A stretch of DNA of 64,000 bases from Sipunculus nudus (taxonomy: Eukaryota > Annelida > Sipuncula > Golfingiida > Sipunculidae). Shown piece after piece: positions 14,522 through 23,211 of this stretch. The notes beneath the pieces were generated by a model that was given only the letters and a program-made list of their open reading frames with translations, was not told the origin of the DNA and made no database searches. The position numbers and the translations under genes are program-made. Each line of letters begins with the position of its first letter. Position 1 is the stretch's first letter. Location: the NCBI GenBank assembly GCA_026874595.1, contig CM049313.1:50889659-50953658 (forward strand). Direction: 5' to 3'.

Positions 14522-15003
14522 CATATATATGTATCTATGTATGTATGTATATATTGGCCATATTAAATCATCTATGCATATATATATATTAGTATGGCCA
14601 ATATAATCGGGTCAGCATTCATGATTCTCCATTGAAACTCCTGTGGCTTTGGCAGATAATCCATAGTTATTATTCAATTAGTTAATACCATCCATTGGTG
14701 CCCAAGCCAGAACAGAGTTGCAAGATTATTGTCCCCATTTTGGTATGGGCCTAATTACGTTGAACAGTGTCCAATGCATGGGTACATAACTTAGGGTGAA
14801 AATGTAAAGTAGTCGAAGTAGGGTAAGTTGTTTTTATTAGTACGACAAGCCACGGTTTAACAAATAATGTTTACTTTGGCGGTGGCTGAACCAATACTCA
14901 CGTATATACGGTTTAGGAAGTAGCGAGCTTTCAATTCCTCAAGCAGAACTCTCTCATCCAAATTGGCCAAATTCGCCAAGTCTTCTGTTCCCCCTTGGTC
15001 CAT
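3347..15003 (-). CDS. Unconventional myosin motor domain gene, class III-like (5' part, 9 exons; 3' end off window)
   Basis: Actin-based motor. The coding exons, in transcription order, are 15003-14902, 13977-13912, 8604-8474, 7130-7028, 6382-6280, 5572-5416, 4813-4720, 4085-3969 and 3455-3347. They total 982 bp, about 327 residues, in one continuous reading frame with GT/AG at every border seen. Visible motifs are [17 protein letters not shown] (res. ~32-48), the P-loop GESGAGKT (101-108), LLEAFGNA plus switch I NDNSSRFG (~138-157), [19 protein letters not shown] and FYYMLAGL. The ATG at 15003 is the first in-frame ATG after an in-frame TGA at 15120-15118, so there is no SH3-like or kinase region before the motor in this reading. 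The wording around [15 protein letters not shown] fits class III best from memory; classes VII, XV and XVI are not excluded. The rest of the motor, neck and tail lie left of position 1. Confidence 0.85.
3556..3880. repeat. Dispersed repeat, copy 1 (CCAAGACCAAG type)
   Basis: Runs of CCAAGACCAAGTCTGA-like wording lead into CAGAGTCCATA and ACTAGGATTCA, then TTCTGGTATG, then a block about CACTG and CCTTCC. The same order recurs at 8040-8440, in another intron of the same gene. It has an internal ~40-bp near-repeat texture. Family unknown. Confidence 0.6.
3969..4085 (-). CDS. Myosin exon 8
   Basis: 117 bp (39 codons, phase 0 at both ends), between CTTACAG and GTGAGT. It encodes [20 protein letters not shown] followed by an acidic stretch ending DDVSTSA. 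This is the helix-rich upper 50-kDa region where motors carry an 'ILA-ILxLGN' signature. Confidence 0.9.
4720..4813 (-). CDS. Myosin exon 7
   Basis: 94 bp between CTATAG and GTATAA. It encodes [20 protein letters not shown] and then [11 protein letters not shown], the conserved 'F..L..AM..VGF' region of the motor. Phases match both neighbours. Confidence 0.9.
5416..5572 (-). CDS. Myosin exon 6
   Basis: 157 bp between TTTCAG and GTATGG. It encodes [20 protein letters not shown], then [15 protein letters not shown] and a lysine-rich [14 protein letters not shown] tail. The YLLEKSRV...NFHVFY signature is a hallmark of myosin motors. Confidence 0.95.
5770..5960. repeat. Possible transposon fragment, C/T-rich
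   Basis: The GGGGGTCCAGGG and CAGACCCCTCCC stretch, with a GGACCCCCC run, looks like the interior of a degraded DNA transposon. No termini or target duplication are visible and no second copy was seen here, so this is tentative. Confidence 0.25.
6280..6382 (-). CDS. Myosin exon 5 (switch I)
   Basis: 103 bp between ATTAG and GTGAGT. It encodes [20 protein letters not shown] and then [15 protein letters not shown]150-G157 (NDNSSRFG) is switch I, which contacts the nucleotide phosphates. Confidence 0.95.
7028..7130 (-). CDS. Myosin exon 4 (P-loop)
   Basis: 103 bp between GTTCCAG and GTGAGT. With the last two bases of exon 3 it completes S100, then [10 protein letters not shown], the Walker A/P-loop, followed by a helix ending [10 protein letters not shown]. 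The ATP-binding lysine and threonine are intact, so an active ATPase is expected. Confidence 0.95.
7150..7325. mobile_element. Possible pogo/Tigger-like MITE in a myosin intron
   Basis: It opens with TACAGTAAAACCTCGCCTTA and closes with a CGAGGTATTAGAGTA segment that is an imperfect inverse. Between them lie repeated 'GACCACTT' phrases typical of Tigger/pogo-type short elements. Related GACCAC wording occurs at 13340-13460. Length ~175 bp, no coding capacity. Weak termini keep confidence low. Confidence 0.4.
8040..8440. repeat. Dispersed repeat, copy 2 (CCAAGACCAAG type)
   Basis: Same block order as 3556-3880: CCAAGACCAAG phrases, CAGAGTCCATACAACTAGGA, GTATTCTGGTATG, then the CCTCAGCAC/TGCCTTCCAGG block. 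Both copies lie in the same orientation in introns of the myosin gene. Confidence 0.55.
8474..8604 (-). CDS. Myosin exon 3
   Basis: 131 bp between CTTTCAG and GTGGGT. It encodes [20 protein letters not shown] and then [10 protein letters not shown] through QNQCILIS. PPHIFA..D.AY and QCILISG are core motor motifs immediately before the P-loop. Confidence 0.95.
9020..11303 (+). mobile_element. Family C repeat element, composite
   Basis: It begins near 9141 with the palindrome AGGCCTACAGGCCT (9144-9157) and GC(A/G)AACCTGTG, and ends with CACAGGTTCGC (11287-11297) then TAAAAA. The two motifs are inverted copies of each other. Between them are units with GGTGGCGCCACC spaced ~130-147 bp (9909, 10038, 10185, with decayed copies at ~9628 and 9763). 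These are followed by 'AACTCGGCCAAAAATC'-type units. Non-coding; the open frames here are not conserved between copies. The 9020-9140 portion has no clear identity. Confidence 0.6.
11304..13290 (+). mobile_element. Second family C-type block ending in CACAGGTTCGC
   Basis: It contains the GTATCCGCAAAAC...GTTTTGGCG segment at 11384-11410 (another 3' cap type, cf. 63476). Then come TTGTAGCTGGCACCACC units, an 'ACTGCACTGAGTGAACTC' block (11830-12130), and the Y-rich 'CTCAGCCAAAAATCA' block. It closes with CACAGGTTCGC (13273-13283) and TAAAAA. The same block order is seen at 31830-34490 and 45840-49910. Its own 5' cap is not visible, so it may be the rest of the preceding element. Confidence 0.5.
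13320..13480. repeat. Possible degraded MITE with TAAGACCAC phrases
   Basis: Repeated AATAAGACCAC, GTAAGACCACC and TTAAGACCAC phrases, about 160 bp. They resemble the 7150-7325 element and the 51911-52160 stretch. Termini are unclear. Confidence 0.3.
13912..13977 (-). CDS. Myosin exon 2
   Basis: 66 bp (22 codons, phase 0 at both ends) between CTTTACAG and GTAAGT. It encodes [20 protein letters not shown] then KD, the 'YTYxGxxLxAVNPF' signature that opens nearly all myosin motors. It sits alone between two long introns (5.3 kb and 0.9 kb). Confidence 0.95.
14209..14310. repeat. Compound microsatellite: G-run, (TA)n, (CA)n
   Basis: A run of ten G at ~14211-14220, TA-rich sequence 14246-14287, then (AC)n at ~14290-14309. 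Non-coding, intronic. Confidence 0.85.
14466..14517. repeat. (TA)n microsatellite
   Basis: Uninterrupted AT dinucleotides of about 50 bp in the first myosin intron, followed by TACATACATATATATG and (GTAT)n traces. Confidence 0.95.
14902..15003 (-). CDS. Myosin exon 1 (start codon)
   Basis: 102 bp encoding 34 residues, from [20 protein letters not shown] to the RYFLNRIY end, followed by the strong donor GTGAGT. The ATG at 15003-15001 was chosen because the frame is stopped by TGA at 15120-15118 and no other ATG lies between. A GTG at 15054 is not a plausible eukaryotic start. An upstream exon joining at an acceptor such as CATACAG (just 5' of the ATG) cannot be excluded. Confidence 0.85.
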
Positions 15004-15117
15004 TGCCAATGTGAAACTGTATGCTTTCTTGTCTAACAAGATACTGCTGTACACTAATCGTAGAACATGAACTCTCTCACCGCTGATATCCGCACACAGC
15101 GTACTTTGTAAACTTTC

Positions 15118-15260
15118 TCACCTGTACAGGTTACCTTATCGATCACGATTGCTTGACTCAACCCGCTGTCGTGACTGATTAGGTACTAAGCCCCGCCCAT
15201 TTCGAACACAGTGTTTACGTCAGCACCCTCATGGTTATTCATGAATTGCTATTTTTACAC
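15118..15260 (-). promoter_or_regulatory. Candidate myosin promoter: GC box and CRE-like site
   Basis: Within ~220 bp upstream of the myosin ATG lie GCCCCGCCC at 15190-15198 (GC box, GGGCGGGGC on the minus strand) and TTACGTCA at 15215-15222 (CRE-like, TGACGTAA on the minus strand). No clear TATA box is placed between them and the ATG. Local GC is above the window average. The transcription start cannot be read from sequence. Confidence 0.4.
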
Positions 15261-15365
15261 CTGGCCTGGTGATTCCCGAGCCCACGGAAATGTCCCTTTG
15301 AATGATTATTCGGGCACAAGTGGTTACTGAGAGTCGTCCTATTTGTTCGAGACCATATGATTTTG

Positions 15366-15645
15366 ATCTGCAAGATGAGGGCATGCTAACGGGAGGAATT
15401 ATCTGCAAGATGAGGGCATTCTCACGGGAGGAATTATCTGCAAGATGAGGGCATGCTCACGGGAGGAATTATTTGCAAGATGAGGGCATGCTCACGGGAG
15501 GAATTTTCTGCAAGATGAGGGCATGCTCACGGGAGGAATTTTCTGCAAGATGAGGGCATGCTCACGGGAGGAATTATCTACAAGATGAGGGCACGCTAAT
15601 GGGAGGAATTATCTGCAAGATGAGGGCATGCTCACGGGACGAATT
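15366..15645. repeat. 35-bp minisatellite, 8 copies
   Basis: Eight contiguous 35-bp units start at 15366, 15401, 15436, 15471, 15506, 15541, 15576 and 15611. Each carries GCAAGATGAGGGCATGCTCA and then CGGGAGGAATT, with only a few substitutions per unit. There are no unit-specific spacers, so it is not a CRISPR. It lies ~360 bp upstream of the myosin start. Confidence 0.97.
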
Positions 15646-16207
15646 ATCCATGTACAGCCTTGAAAACGAACTAATTCAGCTGTTATACTATTTTGTACAT
15701 TTGTGTGATTGGAGGCTTAATCTCGGTGCTACAGAGGAATTGTCTGCGGAAACTTACTAAATTAATGAATACTGTTCTGTTAATAGAAGCATACATAAAG
15801 CCTATATGCATGATTCTATTAACAGACCAGTATTAATTATATTAACAGTATTTACTATATTATAAACCTTAAAGAAATTCTTAGGAAATAATATAAGGTC
15901 CTGAAAATTGAGAAAATCGCATTTAAGAAATACGCAGCGATGTGAAGATGCATGGGTGTTGAAAAAAGGTTAACCCATTATGAATTTGTTTAAATTCCAA
16001 TATAACATCAAAGAACATATATACAAAGTAAATATTCGGCACGAATATTGTTTGTTGAAATAGTGATTAAACTCTGGTTTATTTATAGGCTTGGCGGTAT
16101 TAATCAATTTGTTCGAGACTTAAACTTTCTGTTCTGAAATACCAAATATTTGAAGTATACGACGACACATTTTTACTAGAAACCCCGGGCCATGCATGTT
16201 CTTTATT

Positions 16208-16246
<39 letters not shown>

Positions 16247-17005
16247 CATACATTTATTAGTGTGAATGTCGGTCTAATTTAGAATTCTGGTTACCTAAAT
16301 GTTACAAACAAAAGTTCCTGACTAAGTCCCATCTACTGAGGCAATGAATAACGTTTCTTTTGACACATTTTGTCGGCATATATAATTATTACCAGCCTTT
16401 CCGGGCAATACAGCTGTATGTTATATACATATTCAAGCATAGCTGAAATCTTGCCTTGGATGCAAATTTACTTTAAATACAAAGAGGCATAGAAATGTTC
16501 ATGTAAACTTGAAAAAGAAATCTGTTGGGATTTGACACGTAGTCTTAACGACGTATCGAGATTAGCGTACACTTTTTAGAGCATATACCCTGGTCTCCTC
16601 ATAGCTATGACAACACGACACTTAGGCTTTCTAAAATATCTGATAGGGTCCTGTGAATTATGATGCAAGTCCTCATAAAACATGTGCACTCATTCTAAGG
16701 GTCGGATCAAATATATGCTGTGTAGTAGTATTTGACAGCAGAGGCTTATATGTTTGTGTTATAATTTGGTAATTAATGAAGAAAAAAAAATGTTGTTACA
16801 CAAAATTATTTACTTTAGTTACCTACTTTCTTTCTTATGGCTCCGATTCACACAAAGCTATCAAGCCATTATGACGGACGCAGAGAAAAAACTTTCACAG
16901 TATAATATGTCTCGTTATTAATAACGGCTGCATGAATATATGTAAGTCAAGCGTAATATTTACTATTTTTCCAACAGAAAAACGTCAGTTTATATCTTAC
17001 TTAAA
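15646..17005. other. Intergenic, no gene recognised
   Basis: AT-rich sequence upstream of the myosin gene. It contains a (TA)n tract at 16210-16240. No exon-like or repeat-like similarity to other parts of the window was seen. Confidence 0.5.
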
Positions 17006-17504
17006 ACAAGATGTGTCGGCACGACACGAATGAGCCCGCCTGGAGCAAATTAGAAATATTTGTTAAAGTTTGTAATATTTTCGATGTTCAGGAGCTGCCA
17101 TACGGTCAAAAGTAGGTCGACCAGGACAAAACGCGAATTTGATATGTAAGTGGTCATTATGCGCACACACACACACACACAAAATCAGGCCAATAATCGC
17201 AGGCATTGCGAAAAAAAATCCGTACATGAGCATTTATCACGAAAATTTGTATTTTTCATGAAATTGTCTATGCTTTGCAGTTTTTATTCAGTCAAAAGTG
17301 AGTCAACTGGGACGAAACGCAAACTCGATCTGTAACTGGTCATTATCTACCAGCACACCAAAAATCAGGCCAATATCTGCAGGCACTGCGAAAAAAAGTC
17401 CGTACAACTGTTTGATTTCGGAATGACGGAATGGCAAAATGACGGAATGACGGACATAGGTAAAACTCTATGTCCCCGCCACTGTGTGGCGGGGGCATAA
17501 AAAA
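17006..17504 (+). mobile_element. Complete ~500-bp hairpin-capped element (relative of 1-1046)
   Basis: 5' end: ACAAG, then the palindrome GTGTCG-GCA-CGACAC (17013-17027), then GAGCCCGCC (17032-17040). The body holds about two diverged 180-bp units of the kind at 1-935, with an (AC)n tract at 17160-17181. 3' end: a GACGGAATGACGGAC stretch, then a hairpin with arms 17470-17482 and 17486-17498 (ATGTCCCCGCCAC / GTGGCGGGGGCAT, one mismatch, loop TGT), then AAAAAA. The 5' subterminal CCCGCC is the inverse of the 3' GGCGGG. This fits a non-autonomous Helentron-like (HINE) layout; the class is inferred, the structure is seen. Confidence 0.75.
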
Positions 17505-18047
17505 TGTGGACAAGTGGATGAAAATGAAAAAGTACTGTTAGAAATGGCGTGCACACCTGCATGTACTAGAATTGATGCAAACCCAATAGCTTGTACTGCT
17601 ATCCCACTGTCTTCAGTTAATTAAAATCCGATGTTTTGTTGACAGGCTGCCGTTAGTCTCTTGAATGTACTTAACAAGAGCAATGCATGAAAAAATCCCT
17701 GATAACAATGGATGAAAATCTATTCACGTTTATATGCTGTAAAACAAGTGTTCTTGAAGTGTAACATGTTCTGCCTCGTCCCGATTTTTCTTTACATTAT
17801 CGTAATATACGTTGCAGCTGTCTTTCGGACACATCCACTGCGCATATTAAATTCATTAACAGAGGCTTGTCGGACTTGTGTCATGGTTTGAACGTCTACC
17901 AAAACCTGGATCACTTTCAGGTGCATGGTGCCAACATTTTACATAGTCTATTGAAGCTGGCAACATTTCTCATCAATAACTGATATAATTGTCATGAAAT
18001 GTGCACATCATAAGATGCACTATGAATTGATGAACTTGCATTTACAT
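17505..18047. other. Intergenic, nothing recognised
   Basis: AT-rich, no exon-like signals noticed, no match elsewhere in the window. Confidence 0.4.
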
Positions 18048-18130
18048 CAGTGGCGGATCCAGGATTTTACCATAGAGGGGGCACAACCGCCACAAGGGTA
18101 TGATTTTATACGGACTTTGCTATAGGCATC
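18048..18130 (+). mobile_element. hAT-like terminal fragment
   Basis: CAGTGGCGGATCCAGGATTT followed by a GAGGGGGCAC stretch is a terminus wording well known in animal hAT transposons. No inverse copy (CCTGGATCCGCCACTG) was found nearby, so only one end seems to remain. The extent to the right is not defined. Confidence 0.45.
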
Positions 18131-19076
18131 TCAATAAAAAAAGGAAGCGTCGAATATTTCATACAAAAATAATTATGCCACATGTTCAGGCTACTTTGTG
18201 ACTTTAATATTTGTGAAGGGAATCTTAAATGGATATTGTCTTAAGTTGGTAAATTAAAAATAACTGATTAAATTCACTTTATATATCTCACTCAGCGGCA
18301 GTTAATATTTAATACATGGCATGCAATGATTTTGAGATCCTTCAAGTACAAATGCTATTTAAATAACCCAACGTTGTAAAGACAAATATTTGGCGGCAAC
18401 GGCAATATCAATCTCTGAAACACTTGAATTATACAAAAAAGTTCACTAAAAGAACTGTTAAACATATTAACACCTGAATTACCATGAGGTATCTCCCGTC
18501 TCATTATGATCTGACAATGAATATGTTTAAGAAATATGAACACCAAACATAATTTAAATCACAGTTACTAAATCTTCACACATATATACGGCAAATATAC
18601 TTTAATCAATAAAACAATAATCAATGTAATCAATGACACACGTTTTGAAGCATTGCAAGTATGGAACCTACTGAAACTTTGCAAGTATTCTTCCCGGCAA
18701 ACTTTTGTTTATCATGCAAGTATTCCTTATAACACCTACATTCATTTTCCAGAAAGAATATACTCTTTAAAGATGGATTTTGCCTTTTCCGAAATAGGCC
18801 TATGTGCTTGCCCAAACTACACACAAATAAAATGACAATTTTTCCAGAACTTAATTTTTTTATGTATGCAAGCAAACTGTGTCCATAACGAATGCCTTAT
18901 TTCTGTTAAATAAGTGGCGATTTACTTAGATATGTAGAGATTCATGCAGATACGCAATAATATGGGAGAGGGAGCATTTCCATTCGGAAAGGTATGGGGT
19001 AATGCAGCCTCAGGTCCTACCGTCCTTTGGCCAAGGGGCGTTCCAGTTACTGGCATTACTGGGGTCCTAGTGAAAC
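18131..19076. other. Intergenic, nothing recognised
   Basis: AT-rich; two short overlapping open frames at 18630-18875 on opposite strands have no recognisable content. Confidence 0.4.
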
Positions 19077-19229
19077 TAGGGACCCATGGGTCTCGACGCT
19101 CAGCTGCATTTGTCTATAGGGATATATGATTATGAGGTCTTCCAAAATAATGGTCCTGTGATCAGTTTGAAGCCAACCTGCCTACCCAAACTGGAGTTAT
19201 CATCCATTAACTAATTTTTGAACGGATGG

Positions 19230-20420
19230 GCCCTGTGACCTTTACCTTTGACCTTGTGACCCTAAAATCTAAAGGAAACTTCCCCTATTGGCCGGTGAAC
19301 CACATGTTGCTGATGGAAGGATTGAGATGAAAAGTTTGGCTTAAAATGCATCCACAATATTTCTAAAGTGGGTCCTATGACCTTGACCTTTGATCTCATG
19401 ACCCAAGAATCAACAGTTCTTACTTTAGTGGTGGGTCATATATAAGTCAAGTTTGAAACCAATATTTCAAACTAAACTGGTGTTATCATCTGGAAACTAA
19501 TATGTGGATTGATGGCCCCCATGACCTTGACCTTGTGACCCCAAAATCCATCAGTTACTTCCACTATTGGCAGGTGAGCAACATCTGGAAGATGTTTGGG
19601 ACAGAAAGTTTGGTTAAATACATCAACAATCTTTTTAAAGAAGTGGGTCCTGTGACCTTGACCTTTGGCCTTATACCCCCAAAATCAAAAGGGTTCTTGC
19701 ATGATTGGTGGGTCATATATAAGTCAAAATTGAAACCAATATGTCAATCCAAACTGGAGTTATCATCCAGAAACAAATACGTGGACAGATGGGCCCCTGT
19801 GACGATGACCTTTGACCTTGTAACCCCCAAATCAATCAGTTTCTTCCCCTATTGAGAGCTAAGTTATATGTGCAAAATAGAAGGTTTTGGATGAAAAGTT
19901 TGGCTTAAAATGCATCCACAATCTTTCTAAATAAGTGGGTACTATGACCTTGACCTTTGACCTCATGGCCCCAAAATTGAACAGAATCTTCCCCTATTGG
20001 CAAGTTAGCAATATCTTGAAGATGGAAGGTTTGGGATGAAAAGTTTGGCTTCAAATGCATATGCATTCTTTTTAAAGATATGAGTCCTGTGACCATGATC
20101 TTTGACGTTGGACCTCAAAATCCACACGGTTCTTACTTTAGTGGTGAGTCATATATAAGTTAAGTTTGAAACCAATATGTCAAACTAAACTGGAGTTATC
20201 ATCTGGAAACTAATTTGTGAACAGATGGCCCCTGTGACCTTGACCTTTGACCATGTGACCCCAAATTCATCTATGCCCTATACTGGCAAGTCAGCTAAAT
20301 GTGCAAAATGGAAAGTTTAGGATGAAAAGCTTGGCTTAAAATGCAGCCATAATCTTTTTAAATAAGTGAGTCCTGTGGCCTTGACCTCTGACCTCATGAC
20401 GCCAAAATCATATAGGTTCT
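19230..20420. repeat. ~144-bp tandem array with TGACCTTGACCTTTGACC phrase
   Basis: The phrase or a near copy occurs at about 19240, 19380, 19522, 19652, 19800, 19945, 20090, 20235 and 20378, spaced ~130-148 bp. Two unit types alternate: one carries GGAGTTATCATC, the other GATGAAAAGTTTGGC. The true repeat is therefore a ~288-bp dimer. Part of a family A element; no credible protein. Confidence 0.75.
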
Positions 20421-20835
20421 TGCTTTAGTGGTGGGCCATATGTAAGTCAAGTTTGAAATCCATGTGTCAATAAAACCTGGAGTTATCATCTGGAAACAAA
20501 TTTGTGTGGATGGACGGATGGACAGAGAGACAAGCAAACAGACTGACAGACAGACAGTGTGATAACTATATGGCATGCACTTTTGATCAATAAACCCACC
20601 AGGTATTGGGACACTAGATGTAATTACAGCTGAGAAACTGACATTATTGTTGTCATTTTATAGTAAAAAAAAATATATATTCGTTGAAATAACAAAAAAT
20701 ACAGGTGGCGCCACCACTTTTCGGGAACTGAAAAAACTAGTCATGGTCAATATTCAAGGCAAGATTCATGACAATCCATGCAATAATTATCAATATATAT
20801 GTATTATATTTTTGATAATTCTGGGGGGTACTTTC

Positions 20836-21506
20836 AGACCTGGGAGCTAGCCGTTGACCTGTAAATCGGCTGGCTGGAAGAAAAAATGGCTGGCTAGCCG
20901 GCTGAGCCGGCTCAGGTCTAAGAACAATGATGATGGCTGAGTGGACAGCGTTGTGGCTGGCTAGCCGGCTGAGCCGTTAAGATAAAGCAAATATCTAATG
21001 GTCAAAATGTTCTCTCAATCTAATGCAATTATATTTATATGTACAAGAATATGAAACAAACCCTTTGGATGAATTAATTTTATTCAATATCACGCCGGGC
21101 GTGTACAAGGACAGTGAGTGGTTACGTGAAGGATGGGGTTTCCCCCACTGTGTTTTCAGATCTGACAACATAGCGTGTTTTGGTGATGCTGAGCGCTAAT
21201 TTGATCAGATGAAATTTGTTATGATTTTCCTCAATCCTTTTGACAGACGTTGCTACACATGCATCTCAACTGATATAACGTTACATTGCTAAAAGCATCT
21301 TGAAAAATCGAAGGCTTCAATTCAGCTATTGAGATATCATTGTTTGCATCCTCAAAGAAACTGTTTTCGTGCGCTCACTTGCATGACAGTTCAACCGGAT
21401 AATCGTTTTTCGTGTGCCAAACTTAAAGTGTCAAAGCTTGACGTACTGCTTGCTTCTTTTTTTAACTGTATCACATGAGGTTATGTGAAAGGGCAGGAAA
21501 TTTTGT

Positions 21507-21578
<72 letters not shown>

Positions 21579-22857
21579 TACAGAAAGTCATGCTTCACCC
21601 GCGAGTGTGTCTAAATTAATAAAAACATTTGGTAATAATCTGTCATTTGAGGAGGGAGAGAGATGACACAATCGTACAAAATCGAACTCCAGCCCAGGAG
21701 TTTTTATAAAAATTATGAAATTTGATTACTTAAAACATATTGTGAGTTCTTCTTGACGTAATGTGAACAGACCAACTCACTGCCACAACCACGAAATCTC
21801 TAATTCCTTTTGGCCTAGCCTATGATCAACATGTTTTTTTCCTGCGCTGAACTTTCCAGGTCGCAATCCTGTACGTAATTTGTCACGTGACTTAATTGAA
21901 ATATGAATTTTGTCATGCATTTTCGCAGGTGTGAGCCTCAACCATCCTCGTGACCTCTTATCTGTGACCCTTAAAATGTTCATGCAGCAATATGTTTGTC
22001 AGTAGTTTAAGCATCCGGTGTCTGCAGCTGTTTTAACACTGATTTGGTCTCGCGTTTTAAATTCAAATTGCTAACCAATCAGACTCGCTTAAAAGTTTAG
22101 TTTCTACTCAAGGATTTTATGACATTTATTCATATGTGATTACGCGAATGACATTTGTAGCATGATTATAATATTAGGTAGTTATGAGCGGTCGCTGGCT
22201 GCCGACATCGTTTCATGGTTATACGTACACTGTCTTATATTGGCTGGAAACAATGATAACAAAAATGCATGCATATTTTTTCCATACATATAACAGCTTT
22301 TCCCTATGTTTTTCGTTCATTTAATCCTAAATTTTAACCGAGCAGTATATAATATTTTTTTTAAATATTGCACATCGACCTCAGTAACTTTAAATGTTCA
22401 AGCATCAGTATCTGACTGAATAAACTTGGGAATTATCTGGATTCCTGAATTATTTCTCTTTATTTTGAGCAACCAGGATTAGAGAAACGCCCTTGATCAA
22501 ACGGGGAATATGCCAGTTATCCGGTCTGAAAAAAAGAGGCTTGCGGGAACCTTGTTGACTGTCTTACATAATGACTTACAAATTCCATAAAATTAATCAT
22601 GCATTTCCATTGCGAAGCCATGCAGCTCAGTGATATCTGCTTAAGACGAGTTCGTGTTAACATAATACTGTAGTAACTATTTACAAGCTGACAAGCTTTT
22701 TTCTTCAGCTTATCAATATTTCACCGGCGGCTGAGCCGGTGTTTACTAATCGGCGGCGGCTGGCGCAATTCGGCGGCTCAAGAAAACTATTGGCGGCGGC
22801 TTGCTTTTAAAATAAACGGCGGCGGCTGGCTCAATTCGGCGGCGGCTCCCAGGTCTT
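20836..22857. mobile_element. Non-autonomous TIR DNA transposon, 2.0 kb, with 9-bp target duplication
   Basis: Ends AGACCTGGGAGC (20836-20847) and GCTCCCAGGTCT (22845-22856) are perfect inverse copies. They are flanked by GGTACTTTC on both sides (20827-20835 and 22858-22866). The uninterrupted target occurs in the paralogous element at 31604-31612, which proves the insertion. GC-rich subterminal sequence (GGCTGGC, CTGAGCCGG, CGGCGGC motifs) occurs near both ends. The middle holds a (TA)n tract at 21509-21575 and no transposase. A 9-bp target duplication suits MULE or hAT-related groups; the superfamily is not decided. Confidence 0.85.
21509..21575. repeat. (TA)n microsatellite
   Basis: About 33 uninterrupted AT dinucleotides inside the 2.0-kb TIR transposon. 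Confidence 0.97.
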
Positions 22858-23211
22858 GGTACTTTCAAGCCCCATAGCTCGAAGGATATAGGTCGCAGTG
22901 ACCTAATTTCAGGTTTCCATGGAGATTTTTTATTGACCTCCCTGGATATTCACTTAGAAGTTTCTAGGTCCAGCAGTTACGATTTGTGCCCTGCTAACGG
23001 CTGGCCGGCCAAAGCGCCATTCCAATACCTCAGTTGACTTACAGTCAGCTGAGCTAAAAAATGGGGTACTGTGGCAGAATAAGGAAGGGGTCAGCTTGAG
23101 ATAAAAATCTATCTCTAGTTACATCCATGGTGATGCAGATGAAAAGAATTAAAATAAATTAACAACGTACAGCTGTGCATACCTATTTGTCGTGGTTACG
23201 AGTTGATATAC

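Larger units (their letters stand above)
19079..23060 (+). mobile_element. Family A element split by a 2.0-kb TIR transposon
   Basis: 5' cap: GACCCATGGGTC (19081-19092), then CGCTCAGCTG (19097-19106). The body starts with a ~144-bp tandem array (19230-20420), then a block with GGTGGCGCCACC (20704-20715) and GGTACTTTC. At 20836 it is interrupted by a TIR element and resumes at 22858. It ends with the degenerate hairpin CAGTTGACT-TAC-AGTCAGCTG (23031-23051) and GAGCTAAAAAA. The short relative at 31012-31823 has the same ends and joins the two halves without the insertion. Confidence 0.7.

Noticed and set aside
15004-15054. Start of the myosin protein at 15054
   Set aside because: The codon there is GTG, not ATG; the first ATG in frame is at 15003.
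15366-15645. Regular 35-bp direct repeats as a CRISPR array
   Set aside because: Units are contiguous without unique spacers, and the genome is eukaryotic.
19502-19855. 117-codon plus-strand open frame in the TGACCTTGACC array
   Set aside because: It is a translation of the ~144-bp repeat units and is interrupted in neighbouring units.
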